NCBI GenBank assembly: GCA_027490225.1
Contig: JAIXYK010000064.1
Coordinates: 1 to 44,175 of the forward strand
Length of the DNA stretch: 44,175 nucleotides
From: Bacteroidota bacterium
GTDB lineage: Bacteria; Bacteroidota; Bacteroidia; M30B66
Reading direction: 5' to 3'
The position numbers were made by a program, and so were the translations under genes. Of this stretch, positions 6,765 through 13,993 are shown in pieces; the first letter of the stretch is position 1, and each line of letters begins with the position of its first letter. The notes beneath the pieces were generated by a model. It did not search any database. It saw only the letters and a program-made list of their open reading frames with translations, and had not been told where the DNA came from.

Positions 6765-7886
6765 ATGAAAATAGAAAACGCAAAAACCATGCCAAAAGTA
6801 TTTTACGGTTTGCACATGGTCGAAGGTGTAGCCGAATACAAAGAACCCCAAATCAATAATGGGCAGCCGTACCGCATTTTCGTTGGCGAAAACTGTATTA
6901 AGAACATGGACACAACTTTCACCGGGCGCCCCCTGTACGTCACCCATGTTGATGATGTAAACCTCGACAATCTCCAAGCAGAGGCAGACGGGTACGTTGT
7001 CGAATCATTCTTTAATAAGTCCGATGGCAAACATTGGGCAAAGTTTATCGTCGTTTCGGATCGCGGTCATGAAGCAATCCGTTCAGGTTGGAAGTTGTCC
7101 AATGCTTATATCCCTAAAAAATTTTCCGGTGGGGGATTGTGGCATGGCGTTGAGTATCTCAAGGAGGTTGAGGAAGCCGAGTACGAACATCTTGCGCTCG
7201 TTCCAAACCCTCGTTACGAGGAATCAATTATTTTGACACCGGAAGAGTTTAAGAACTACAATGACCAAAAAGAGTCTGAATTGAAAAAATTTTCAAACTC
7301 GATAACCAAAGGAGCAAAATCAATGTTCAGCTTTTTCAAAAAATCTAAAATTGAGAATGGCGCTGATTTCGACGAAATGAGCGTAATTCTCCCCAAGAGC
7401 AAAAAAGAAAAGACTCTTGCACAGGTAATCAACGAGTCCGACGAGATGGAAATGAACGCCAAAGAAGAGCACCCAATGTGCAACATGGAACACTATGTGA
7501 ACTATGGCGGCAAGAAAATGAAGCTGAACGAGATCATGTCAATGCTCGAAGGCATGACCAAGAAGCAAGAAGCGGAAAAGAAGCCAGAAATGGAAGAGAA
7601 GAAAGAAGAAGCCGCTAAGAACGAAGAAAAAGAAATCCACGTTGATATTGATTCCCACAAGGGAAAAGAAAAGATGGAAGATGCTATGAGCGACGAGGAA
7701 GCTAAGAAAAAAGCCCTTGCACTTGCCGAGCATGAAGAGAAAGAAATCGAAGAGGAGAAGAAAGAAAAGAAATCCAACCACTTCGATATTTTGAAAAATG
7801 CTGAACTGGATGCCATCACATCGGAAAAAGCCATTGAGCTTTCCGCCGATAAAGTGGCTAGAGGGAAAGCTAGGTACGGATCATAA
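6765..7886 (+). CDS. Prohead protease (DUF2213-like) fused to scaffold
   Basis: 373 residues. Residues 1-~170 look like a DUF2213-type prohead protease: FTGRPLYVTHVDDV (~46-59), a GYVVESFF segment and EHLALVPNPRYEESI (~142-156), resembling the conserved core of such maturation enzymes. From about residue 185 the chain becomes highly charged and coiled-coil (long Lys/Glu stretches to the end), typical of internal scaffolding protein. An in-frame ATG at 7323 (Met187) has its own AAAGGAG, so the scaffold part is probably also made separately. The scaffold is presumably digested by the protease and leaves the capsid. Protease assignment is by similarity of pattern; catalytic residues cannot be named with certainty. 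Confidence 0.8.
   Translation: MKIENAKTMPKVFYGLHMVEGVAEYKEPQINNGQPYRIFVGENCIKNMDTTFTGRPLYVTHVDDVNLDNLQAEADGYVVESFFNKSDGKHWAKFIVVSDRGHEAIRSGWKLSNAYIPKKFSGGGLWHGVEYLKEVEEAEYEHLALVPNPRYEESIILTPEEFKNYNDQKESELKKFSNSITKGAKSMFSFFKKSKIENGADFDEMSVILPKSKKEKTLAQVINESDEMEMNAKEEHPMCNMEHYVNYGGKKMKLNEIMSMLEGMTKKQEAEKKPEMEEKKEEAAKNEEKEIHVDIDSHKGKEKMEDAMSDEEAKKKALALAEHEEKEIEEEKKEKKSNHFDILKNAELDAITSEKAIELSADKVARGKARYGS
7308..7314 (+). promoter_or_regulatory. Internal ribosome-binding site for nested scaffold
   Basis: AAAGGAG lies 8 bases before the in-frame ATG at 7323 inside the protease gene, a better Shine-Dalgarno than that of the full-length protein's own start. Confidence 0.7.
7323..7886 (+). CDS. Nested scaffolding protein (internal start)
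   Basis: In-frame internal product of 187 residues sharing the C-terminus of the protease gene, starting MFSFFKKSKIENGADF. It is composed almost entirely of Glu/Lys-rich coiled coil, as expected for capsid scaffold. The arrangement is the same as lambda C/Nu3, where scaffold is produced in excess from an internal start. Evidence is the strong Shine-Dalgarno at 7308-7314 and the abrupt change in composition at this Met. Expression has not been shown. Confidence 0.65.
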   Translation: MFSFFKKSKIENGADFDEMSVILPKSKKEKTLAQVINESDEMEMNAKEEHPMCNMEHYVNYGGKKMKLNEIMSMLEGMTKKQEAEKKPEMEEKKEEAAKNEEKEIHVDIDSHKGKEKMEDAMSDEEAKKKALALAEHEEKEIEEEKKEKKSNHFDILKNAELDAITSEKAIELSADKVARGKARYGS

Positions 7887-7912
7887 TAACCATTTAAAAA
7901 GGAGAAAAACAA

Positions 7913-8377
7913 ATGGCACTTAGTATGAACCAATTTGCCCTCGAAGCCATCAAGGGCATGATTGACTTGAAAGTTGGTCCCTCAAACGTGATTTCCTGCG
8001 AGATTGATTCAAGCTCTGCGGGCGGTCTTGTTCCGGGACAAGCGGTTAAAATCGTAAGCACTGCGGGCGGTATCCCTAACGTGGTGGAATGTTCTGCGGC
8101 ATCCGATGATGTATTCGGATTCATCGCATACGACATTAAGGACATCTCTTTTGCAGCCGGAGATAAAGTGGAAATCGCTTTCTCTCGCTCAACTGCAATG
8201 TATATGGAAGCGTCCGCGGCTATCGCTGCAAACGCATCCGTAATGATCGTTCTTTCTGGTAACAAAGTTGCAACTGCAACTGCAACCAATCGTATCGTTG
8301 GTCGCGCTCTTGATCGCGCAGGAGCATCTGGAGAACTGATTCGCGTAATCATCGACCTTCCGGGCGCAATCGCTTAA
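7913..8377 (+). CDS. Putative capsid decoration/stabilisation protein
   Basis: 154 residues, directly before the major capsid gene, a standard place for decoration proteins that trimerise on the capsid surface. The sequence is Ala/Ser/Val rich with beta-type patterning: GLVPGQAVKIVSTAGGIPNVV and a GDKVEIAFSR segment, as in the beta-barrel of lambda gpD-like or DUF2190-like proteins. Strong AAAAAGGAG ribosome-binding site, suited to high expression. No catalytic motif. Assignment is by position and fold-like pattern. Confidence 0.65.
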   Translation: MALSMNQFALEAIKGMIDLKVGPSNVISCEIDSSSAGGLVPGQAVKIVSTAGGIPNVVECSAASDDVFGFIAYDIKDISFAAGDKVEIAFSRSTAMYMEASAAIAANASVMIVLSGNKVATATATNRIVGRALDRAGASGELIRVIIDLPGAIA

Positions 8378-8404
8378 CAACTAACCACATAGGAGAATAA
8401 AACA

Positions 8405-9418
8405 ATGTCAAAAATCCTGAATAGCAAAGGCGAGCCAATCCTCCTGAATAAGCGGGAAGAATTGGTTGCAAATCACCTTCAACGCCAAGTGAACGCACTT
8501 GGGTATGAAATCAACATCACCACTCTGACTACCATCGTAAAGAAAGTCACCGAGCAAAAGTTTTTTGAAATTGCTCCGGCAGACTATCTCCCGGTGCGCG
8601 TTGGCGAAGGCGCTTGGTCTTCTAACCTCGTGACCTATCGTTCTTACCAACTCGGTGAAGATTTCTCGACTGGTGTTATCAACACTGGCGGAAACTCTTC
8701 CCGACTTGCACAAGGCGACGCGGGCGTTGACTCGGTAACTGTGAAAGTTCGCAATTGGGCGAAGGGTATTTCTTGGTCAATCTTTGATCTTGAGCTTGCC
8801 GCTAAATCCGGCAATTGGGATCTCGTGACTGCAAAAGAAAAAGCTCGTAAGCGCAATTGGGATCTTGGTATTCAGAAAGTTGCTTTCCTTGGGCTTTCTG
8901 GCGACTCTTCCGTACTTGGTCTTTATAACCAAGTTGGCGTTACCAACAACACCACTGCGATTACTGCCCCAATCAAGGGCTTGACCGCTGCAAACCTCAA
9001 TACCCTTCTCGGAACTCTTGTAGAAGCGTATCGAGCAAACTGTAACCGCACTGCATATCCGACTCACTTCATTATCCCTGAATCGGATTACAACGGACTT
9101 GCATCTCTCACCGATGCAGCGTTCCCAATCAAGACCAAGTTGCAAGTTCTTGAAGAGGCTTTCCAGTTGGTTTGCCGCAACAAAAACTTCAAGATCCTTC
9201 CAAACGCTTACGGCGACAACGCGTACAGCGGACTTGGCGTTCAGCGCTACGCTCTTCTCAACTATGACGAAGAGTCTCTCCGCATGGATATTCCGGTTGA
9301 TTACTCGAATACCCTTGCAAACAGCATTGATAACTTCAACTTCCAGAACGTAGGTTACGGCCAGTTCACCGGAGTTCAGGCTTATCGCCCTGCTGAATTG
9401 CTCTACTTCAGCTACTAA
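8405..9418 (+). CDS. Major capsid protein (DUF2184-like)
   Basis: 337 residues, the usual size for HK97-fold capsid proteins. The N-terminal part contains FFEIAPADYLPVRVGEGAW (~57-75) and a SWSIFDLELAAKSGNWD segment (~120-136). The protein resembles the DUF2184 family, which serves as capsid protein in myoviruses of this type. It follows scaffold and decoration genes, has a good AGGAG site and is followed by a strong terminator, so it ends the head transcript. A low share of rare codons and preference for C-ending codons fit high expression. Confidence 0.88.
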   Translation: MSKILNSKGEPILLNKREELVANHLQRQVNALGYEINITTLTTIVKKVTEQKFFEIAPADYLPVRVGEGAWSSNLVTYRSYQLGEDFSTGVINTGGNSSRLAQGDAGVDSVTVKVRNWAKGISWSIFDLELAAKSGNWDLVTAKEKARKRNWDLGIQKVAFLGLSGDSSVLGLYNQVGVTNNTTAITAPIKGLTAANLNTLLGTLVEAYRANCNRTAYPTHFIIPESDYNGLASLTDAAFPIKTKLQVLEEAFQLVCRNKNFKILPNAYGDNAYSGLGVQRYALLNYDEESLRMDIPVDYSNTLANSIDNFNFQNVGYGQFTGVQAYRPAELLYFSY

Positions 9419-9438
9419 TTACTCGTAGCAACCACAAG

Positions 9439-9474
9439 CGCCCCGGCATTTAATGAGTGTCGGGGCGTTATTTT
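9439..9474 (+). terminator. Rho-independent terminator after capsid gene
   Basis: A 10-bp GC-rich stem (9439-9448 with 9458-9467, one G-T pair) has a 9-base loop and is followed by TTATTTT. It separates head from connector/tail genes. Confidence 0.92.
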
Positions 9475-9488
9475 AAAGAAAGGGAATC

Positions 9489-9920
9489 ATGGCGTTCGTT
9501 ACACCGACAGTTAGCGATTTTAAAATGCACTTCACCCGTGATTTCCCATACGGAACCGCGAACAATACCGTATTGGATTCCGACATTAGCAAAGCGATTG
9601 CAGAGGCGGGCGTAAACTTCAACGAAGCCCTTTTCTCTGATCAAAATACATATTCCATCGCATACCTTTATTTGACCGCGCATTACCTCGTAATGGATCT
9701 TCGGGCGTCCACCCAAGGTATCGCGGGCGACTTCCCTTGGTTGACCAACTCCAAGTCCGTTGGCTCAGTTTCCGAGGGATTGGCTATTCCTGATTTTATG
9801 CTTCAAAACCCCATGCTCAGTCACTTCGGCAAGACGTATTATGGGGTAAAGTATCTTTCATTGGTATTCCCAAGAATTGTTGCCCCAATGTTTTCAACTC
9901 CGGGCGGGACACAACCTTAA
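9489..9920 (+). CDS. Head-tail connector (DUF4054-like)
   Basis: 143 residues. The pattern fits DUF4054 adaptor proteins: helical N-terminal half (DFKMHFTRDFPYG, DISKAIAEAGVNFNEALF, IAYLYLTAHYLVMDL), then SVGSVSEGLAIPDFMLQ and PMLSHFGKTYYGVKYLSLV near the end. Such adaptors form the ring that joins portal to tail. GAAAGGGA ribosome-binding site; its stop overlaps the next ATG (TAATG). First gene after the capsid terminator, so either read-through or a local promoter drives it. Confidence 0.82.
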   Translation: MAFVTPTVSDFKMHFTRDFPYGTANNTVLDSDISKAIAEAGVNFNEALFSDQNTYSIAYLYLTAHYLVMDLRASTQGIAGDFPWLTNSKSVGSVSEGLAIPDFMLQNPMLSHFGKTYYGVKYLSLVFPRIVAPMFSTPGGTQP

Positions 9921-10429
9921 TGGCTATCGTTTTTGACTTCAGAAAAATGAAAGAGTTTGAAGAGAAGTTAAAATCCAAAACAAAGGTTAAACTTGGAATA
10001 TTGCATGACAACAGGCAAATGGCTTTAGAGGCAAACTCTACCAAAGCATTAAACGGGAAAAATGCAGTTACAAATGCTGAGATTGGCTATAAACATGAGT
10101 TTGGTAGATATTCCCCTGAATTAAACAAACGACTTCCAGTCCGATCATTTCTCAGGATGCCTTTAAGATTAAAATTCCAAACCGAGTTAGAGAAAAAGAA
10201 ATTTTACAAAGAAGAAATGAGTAAACTGTTTTTTACAAAAACAAACGATCCTGCATTTTTTAAAATGATTGGTCTTGTTGGGCAAAAAGTTGTTTTAGAT
10301 GCCTTTAAGACTGGAGGATATGGTCAGTGGAAGCCATCCGTAATGTCATTTAAACAAAACCATCAAACGCTAGTAGAGAGCGGACAGCTTCAACGATCTA
10401 TTGCGTATGAAGTCATTTGGATGGCATAG
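9920..10429 (+). CDS. Tail completion / virion morphogenesis-like protein
   Basis: 169 residues. The signature NAEIGYKHEFGRYSPELNKR followed by LPVRSFLRMPLR (~61-90) is that of Mu gpG-like / HK97 gp10-like proteins needed to finish the tail or connector. The C-terminal part, FKTGGYGQWKPSVMSFKQNH then LVESGQLQRSIAYEV, is the matching conserved end. The gene is noticeably more AT-rich than its neighbours and prefers A/T-ending codons, suggesting separate acquisition. Coupled by TAATG to the connector gene. Confidence 0.8.
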   Translation: MAIVFDFRKMKEFEEKLKSKTKVKLGILHDNRQMALEANSTKALNGKNAVTNAEIGYKHEFGRYSPELNKRLPVRSFLRMPLRLKFQTELEKKKFYKEEMSKLFFTKTNDPAFFKMIGLVGQKVVLDAFKTGGYGQWKPSVMSFKQNHQTLVESGQLQRSIAYEVIWMA

Positions 10430-10431
10430 AT

Positions 10432-10815
10432 ATGAAACCTTTAATAACCAATGCCAATAGCAGATCCCTAGACCAAATATCCCCGACGCTGCCCCAAATG
10501 AATTTGACGTCTTGGTTTCAAACAATCACTTTTACGGTTGTCAAAAAAGTTATTGTGAATTTTGAAACGATTGAAACGCAAACCAAGGTAGTATTTCAAG
10601 GGATCGTTGAAACGGTCGATCCATCAAAGCTAACCGTATTGCCAGTTGGGGAACGCCGATGGAACATGATTAGCGTTTGGACTTCAACGGACCTTGAGTT
10701 AAGCCCGGACGATTTGTTTTATTACAACAATGCCCCTTATAGGGTTATGCAAAAATACGATTGGCAGCCGTATGGGTACATTCAATACGAGTGTTCGGAG
10801 GACTTTAAGAAATGA
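10432..10815 (+). CDS. Putative head-tail connector/stopper
   Basis: 127 residues from the ATG at 10432, two bases after the previous stop; an upstream in-frame ATG at 10417 would overlap that gene. Contains FQGIVETVDPSKLTVLPVGE then RRWNMISVWTSTDLELSPDD and YRVMQKYDWQPYGYIQYE, a beta-rich pattern shared by small neck proteins in contractile phages. No family can be named with confidence. It lies between tail-completion and neck-terminator genes and overlaps the latter by ATGA, which supports a neck role. Confidence 0.7.
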   Translation: MKPLITNANSRSLDQISPTLPQMNLTSWFQTITFTVVKKVIVNFETIETQTKVVFQGIVETVDPSKLTVLPVGERRWNMISVWTSTDLELSPDDLFYYNNAPYRVMQKYDWQPYGYIQYECSEDFKK

Positions 10816-11528
10816 GTCTCCAAATCTTATCCAATAGCACCAATGTTGCGATGGGCATTAGTATGCCAGTAATGGGCGCGGGCGGCGTTGCCCCATATAC
10901 CTATTCGGTATTGGGTAACGGAAGCATTACCAATTCCGGAGTTTATTCGTCGGGATATAAGGTTGGTAAGGACGTTATTCGCGTCGTCGATTCTACGGGC
11001 AAGAGTGCCGTTCTGGACGTCTTTGTTGGAACCCCACTGCATCTATTGGCCGACATCATTCAAAGGCAATTGGGGCTTCCTGCGGGGCGTGTATGGCTTT
11101 GGGATCAAAAGGTTATTATGCCGACGGATTACGATATGTTCGTGGTCATTGGCGAAAGCATGGTTAAACCGTTCGGGTCTGCGAATTATTTTGACGCCGC
11201 ATCAGATTCGCAGGTCATTTCCACTAATTGCTACGCGGAGGCTCAGATTGATATTTACAGCCGTGGACCGGAAGCAAGGGACCGTAAAGAGGAAGTGATT
11301 TTGGCATTGGCGTCGAACTATGCCGAAACCCAACAAGAATTGAATAATTTTCACATTGCCAAGCTGCCCAACAGTTTTAATAATTTATCGGTATTGGAAT
11401 ATGATAGTGGAACCGCAATTCCTTATAGATTTACAATAACGGTAGGAATACAATATCAAGTAAAGAGAATTAGCTCGACTCAATACTTTGATGATTTTGA
11501 TGAACCGAGCGTAATAACGAATCCGTAG
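10812..11528 (+). CDS. Neck/tail terminator protein with N-terminal Ig-like domain
   Basis: 238 residues. The C-terminal two thirds (from TPLHLLADIIQRQLGLPAGR through FVVIGESMVKPFG and the AEAQIDIYSRGPEARDRKEE segment) matches tail terminator proteins that cap the tail tube and sheath. Residues ~1-75 (GVAPYTYSVLGNGSITNSGV and then VGKDVIRVVDSTGKSAVLDV) look like a bacterial Ig-like domain, as found on exposed virion proteins, here fused to the neck. Overlaps the previous gene by ATGA. Confidence 0.75.
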   Translation: MSLQILSNSTNVAMGISMPVMGAGGVAPYTYSVLGNGSITNSGVYSSGYKVGKDVIRVVDSTGKSAVLDVFVGTPLHLLADIIQRQLGLPAGRVWLWDQKVIMPTDYDMFVVIGESMVKPFGSANYFDAASDSQVISTNCYAEAQIDIYSRGPEARDRKEEVILALASNYAETQQELNNFHIAKLPNSFNNLSVLEYDSGTAIPYRFTITVGIQYQVKRISSTQYFDDFDEPSVITNP

Positions 11529-11537
11529 GAGGATTAA

Positions 11538-12962
11538 ATGGCACAATTACCACTTTCAACAGTGATCAATGTATCGGTTTCTCAAAGTCCCGCAGGAATT
11601 GGGCAGCTTAATACTTCAAACATCGCCTTGTTTTCTGACGAAGTAGCGGCAGTGTCTTTCGGCGTTGATGGATACAAGATTTATTTTAGCCCGGATGAAG
11701 TAGAAACCGACTTTGGAACCGCTTCAAACACCTACAAAATGGCGCTTGCGGTTTTCTCCCAACAGCCAAATATTCTTGCAAACGGCGGTTACTTGGTTGT
11801 GATTCAACAGGTCAAAGAAGTTCAAACCATCGCCTTTGGTGGAACTCCGGTATCCGGAAGTTTCAAACTTAACTTTGACGGTACTGATACCGCCGCCATT
11901 CAGTACAACGCTACCGCCTCCGCAGTTCAAACCGCACTTCAGGCGATCCCGGCACTTGCCCAAGTTCAAGTTACTGGATCAATTCCTGCGGGTCTGACAA
12001 TCACCTTTGTTGGCGTTCAAACAAACGCTCCGCTTCTTACCTCAAACACCAACACGATGGTTGATGGAGCTTCCGCGCCAGTCACAATCACGATTGCAGC
12101 ATCCACCAACGGGGAAACTCTTGGGGCAGCAATTACTAGAACAAAAGACACCGTTCAATACTTCGGCATTATGGGAACATCTATCTTCTCAAGCGCCGAT
12201 ATGTTGGCGGCAGCGGCAGTGGTTCAGACGCTCAACAAGGTTGCGTTCTTCGTTACAAAAACTTCAGCCGATGTTGCTCCGGGTGGCATGATGGACCTCC
12301 TCAGAACTGGCGGATTCGATCAGTCGCGCGGGCTGTACTACGGGTCTGCGGCTGAAATTGATGCGCTTGTAATGATGGCATCATACGCAGGACGCGGACT
12401 CTCAACAAACTTTAGCGGTAGCAATACTACCCAAACCATGCAGCTAAAGGATTTGATTGGGGTTCAGGCGGACACCTCTATGACTGGAACGATTTACACT
12501 AACTGCCAAAACGCAGGGGTTGATGTTTACGCATCCATTCAGGGCGTTCCAAAGGTTCTGACTTCAGGAGCTAACAGCTTCTTCGATCAGGTTTATAACC
12601 TTCAATACTTCGTTATCGCGCTTCAGGTTGCAGGGTTTAACTTTCTTGCTCAAAGCTCTACCAAGATTCCACAAACCGAAAACGGGATTTCTGCACTGAA
12701 GGCAGCATACCGCGCCGTTTGTCAGCAAGCCGTAACCAATCAGTATTGCGCTCCCGGACAGTGGACTAGCGCAAGTACGTTTGGCGATCTTAATGATTTC
12801 TTGGATAACATCGCGCAAACCGGATTCTACATTTACAGCGTTCCGGTTGCTCAACAAACCGCAGCTTCTCGCGCAGCAAGACAAGCGCCATTGATTCAGA
12901 TTGCGCTTAAAGAAGCAGGAGCGGTTCATAGCTCTAACGTAATTGTAAACGTGAACGCATAA
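11538..12962 (+). CDS. Tail sheath protein (DUF3383-like)
   Basis: 474 residues, contractile outer sheath. The N-terminus LPLSTVINVSVSQSPAGIGQ and early ALFSDE / FSPDEVETDFG segments, plus the C-terminal half with DVYASIQGVPKVLTSGANSF and a terminal LIQIALKEAGAVHSSNVIVN strand, fit the DUF3383 sheath family. Residues ~105-200 contain an inserted Thr/Ala-rich beta domain (FKLNFDGTDTAAIQYNATAS, VQVTGSIPAGLTITFVG) likely exposed on the sheath surface. GGAGG ribosome-binding site; followed directly by the tube gene. Confidence 0.9.
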   Translation: MAQLPLSTVINVSVSQSPAGIGQLNTSNIALFSDEVAAVSFGVDGYKIYFSPDEVETDFGTASNTYKMALAVFSQQPNILANGGYLVVIQQVKEVQTIAFGGTPVSGSFKLNFDGTDTAAIQYNATASAVQTALQAIPALAQVQVTGSIPAGLTITFVGVQTNAPLLTSNTNTMVDGASAPVTITIAASTNGETLGAAITRTKDTVQYFGIMGTSIFSSADMLAAAAVVQTLNKVAFFVTKTSADVAPGGMMDLLRTGGFDQSRGLYYGSAAEIDALVMMASYAGRGLSTNFSGSNTTQTMQLKDLIGVQADTSMTGTIYTNCQNAGVDVYASIQGVPKVLTSGANSFFDQVYNLQYFVIALQVAGFNFLAQSSTKIPQTENGISALKAAYRAVCQQAVTNQYCAPGQWTSASTFGDLNDFLDNIAQTGFYIYSVPVAQQTAASRAARQAPLIQIALKEAGAVHSSNVIVNVNA

Positions 12963-12974
12963 GGGAGAGGAAAG

Positions 12975-13430
12975 ATGAGTACAGTAGCACTTTCGGGACA
13001 AGATACGCTAGTAATCAACAACCGCATTTTGTCTGACTTGGCAGACGGAGATGTTGCGGTTTTGGAATACCCAAACAACATTGCCGACGTAAAAACAGGC
13101 AAAAACGGCAACAGCATTTATGCACTCAATGAAACCGGAAAGAACGCGGAGCTTACCCTTCGCCTAATCCGAGGATCGGCAGACGATAAATTTCTGAACG
13201 CATTGTTGGTTGCCCAAGAACAAAACTTTGCCGGAACTGTTTTGATGATTGGTGAATTCATCAAAAAGATCGGTGATGGAACCGGGCAAATCAAGAGCGA
13301 TACCTACTTGGTTTCTGGCGGTATTTTCATCAAGCGAGTGGCAGCTAAGAGCAACGTCGAGGGGGATGTTGGGCAAAGCGTTTCTGAATATAAACTGAAA
13401 TTCAGCAATGCACCTCGAATCATCACCTGA
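12975..13430 (+). CDS. Tail tube protein (DUF3277-like)
   Basis: 151 residues, inner tube of the contractile tail. The start LSGQDTLVINNRILSDLADG is the typical opening of Mu-like tube proteins of the DUF3277 group, followed by beta-rich sequence (ELTLRLIRGSADDKFLNALL, DTYLVSGGIFIKRV) and a final EYKLKFSNAPRIIT. Strong GGGAGAGGAAAG leader. Position straight after the sheath is diagnostic. Confidence 0.9.
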   Translation: MSTVALSGQDTLVINNRILSDLADGDVAVLEYPNNIADVKTGKNGNSIYALNETGKNAELTLRLIRGSADDKFLNALLVAQEQNFAGTVLMIGEFIKKIGDGTGQIKSDTYLVSGGIFIKRVAAKSNVEGDVGQSVSEYKLKFSNAPRIIT

Positions 13431-13442
13431 TCGGAGCCGTAA

Positions 13443-13832
13443 ATGAAAGAAGTGCAGTTGCCTAGTGGCGCAATCCTGAAGATTACACTATCCCCATTCG
13501 CAGTAGCCAAGGAGCTATTTCAAGCCGTTTCGGAAGAAGCGAAAATCTTGAAGCTAAACGCCGAAATGGAGATAGACGTAAACCTGATTAAAGACATTGT
13601 GGCAACTGGACTTGCTTCAAAGAAAATTGAGGCTTGCATTTGGGAGTGCATGAAAAAGGCGACCTATAATGGGCTTAAAATTACCGATGAAACCTTTGAG
13701 CCGGAACAGGCGCGACAGGATTATCTGACGGTTATTTTGGAGGTTGCCAAGGAAAACATCATGCCTTTTACGAAAAGCCTCTTTGCACAGTACGGGGATA
13801 TTTTGAAAAAAGCCATTCCCGGCCAAGCATAG
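13443..13832 (+). CDS. Tail assembly chaperone, short form
   Basis: 129 residues. Located between tube and tape measure, where tail assembly chaperones are encoded. The sequence is helical and charged, beginning MKEVQLPSGAILKITLSPFA and ending GDILKKAIPGQA. Chaperones of this class coat the tape measure during tube polymerisation. A second open frame without its own clear start continues past the stop in the -1 frame (see the next entry), as in the classic G/GT arrangement. Confidence 0.78.
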   Translation: MKEVQLPSGAILKITLSPFAVAKELFQAVSEEAKILKLNAEMEIDVNLIKDIVATGLASKKIEACIWECMKKATYNGLKITDETFEPEQARQDYLTVILEVAKENIMPFTKSLFAQYGDILKKAIPGQA

Positions 13833-13993
13833 AGGCAAAAGAGGACAACTTATTGATTTATTTCCGCTTGGTGCGTGGAGGCTATGGGTCACTGGCGGAA
13901 GCGAAAGAAATGAATGTTCGAGAGGTGATTCAAGCGTTACACTATGAGCAGTTCGTAAATAATTACGAATCTGCATATTTGGAGATGGAATGA
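13443..13993 (+). CDS. Tail assembly chaperone, -1 frameshifted long form
   Basis: A run of six A bases (13806-13811, context TTG AAA AAA GCC) lies 18 bases before the stop of the short form. Slipping back one base there opens a frame that runs to a TGA at 13991-13993 and adds about 60 residues, including EDNLLIYFRLVRGGYGSLAE and EAKEMNVREVIQALHYEQF. That segment looks fully protein-like, and its stop overlaps the tape-measure ATG (ATGA), which shows the frame is in use. Mu- and P2-type phages use the same mechanism. A less likely alternative is a separate gene from the TTG at 13853, which has AGAGGA upstream. Confidence 0.72.
13805..13811 (+). promoter_or_regulatory. Probable -1 ribosomal slippery site
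   Basis: GAAAAAA in register G AAA AAA, located at the end of the chaperone's first frame and upstream of the protein-like -1 frame. The exact slip position is inferred from the only long homopolymer in the overlap of the two frames. Confidence 0.6.

Noticed and set aside
7502-7933. Minus-strand Ser/Phe-rich frame opposite the scaffold
   Set aside because: Mirror of Glu/Lys-rich coiled coil; typical antisense artefact.
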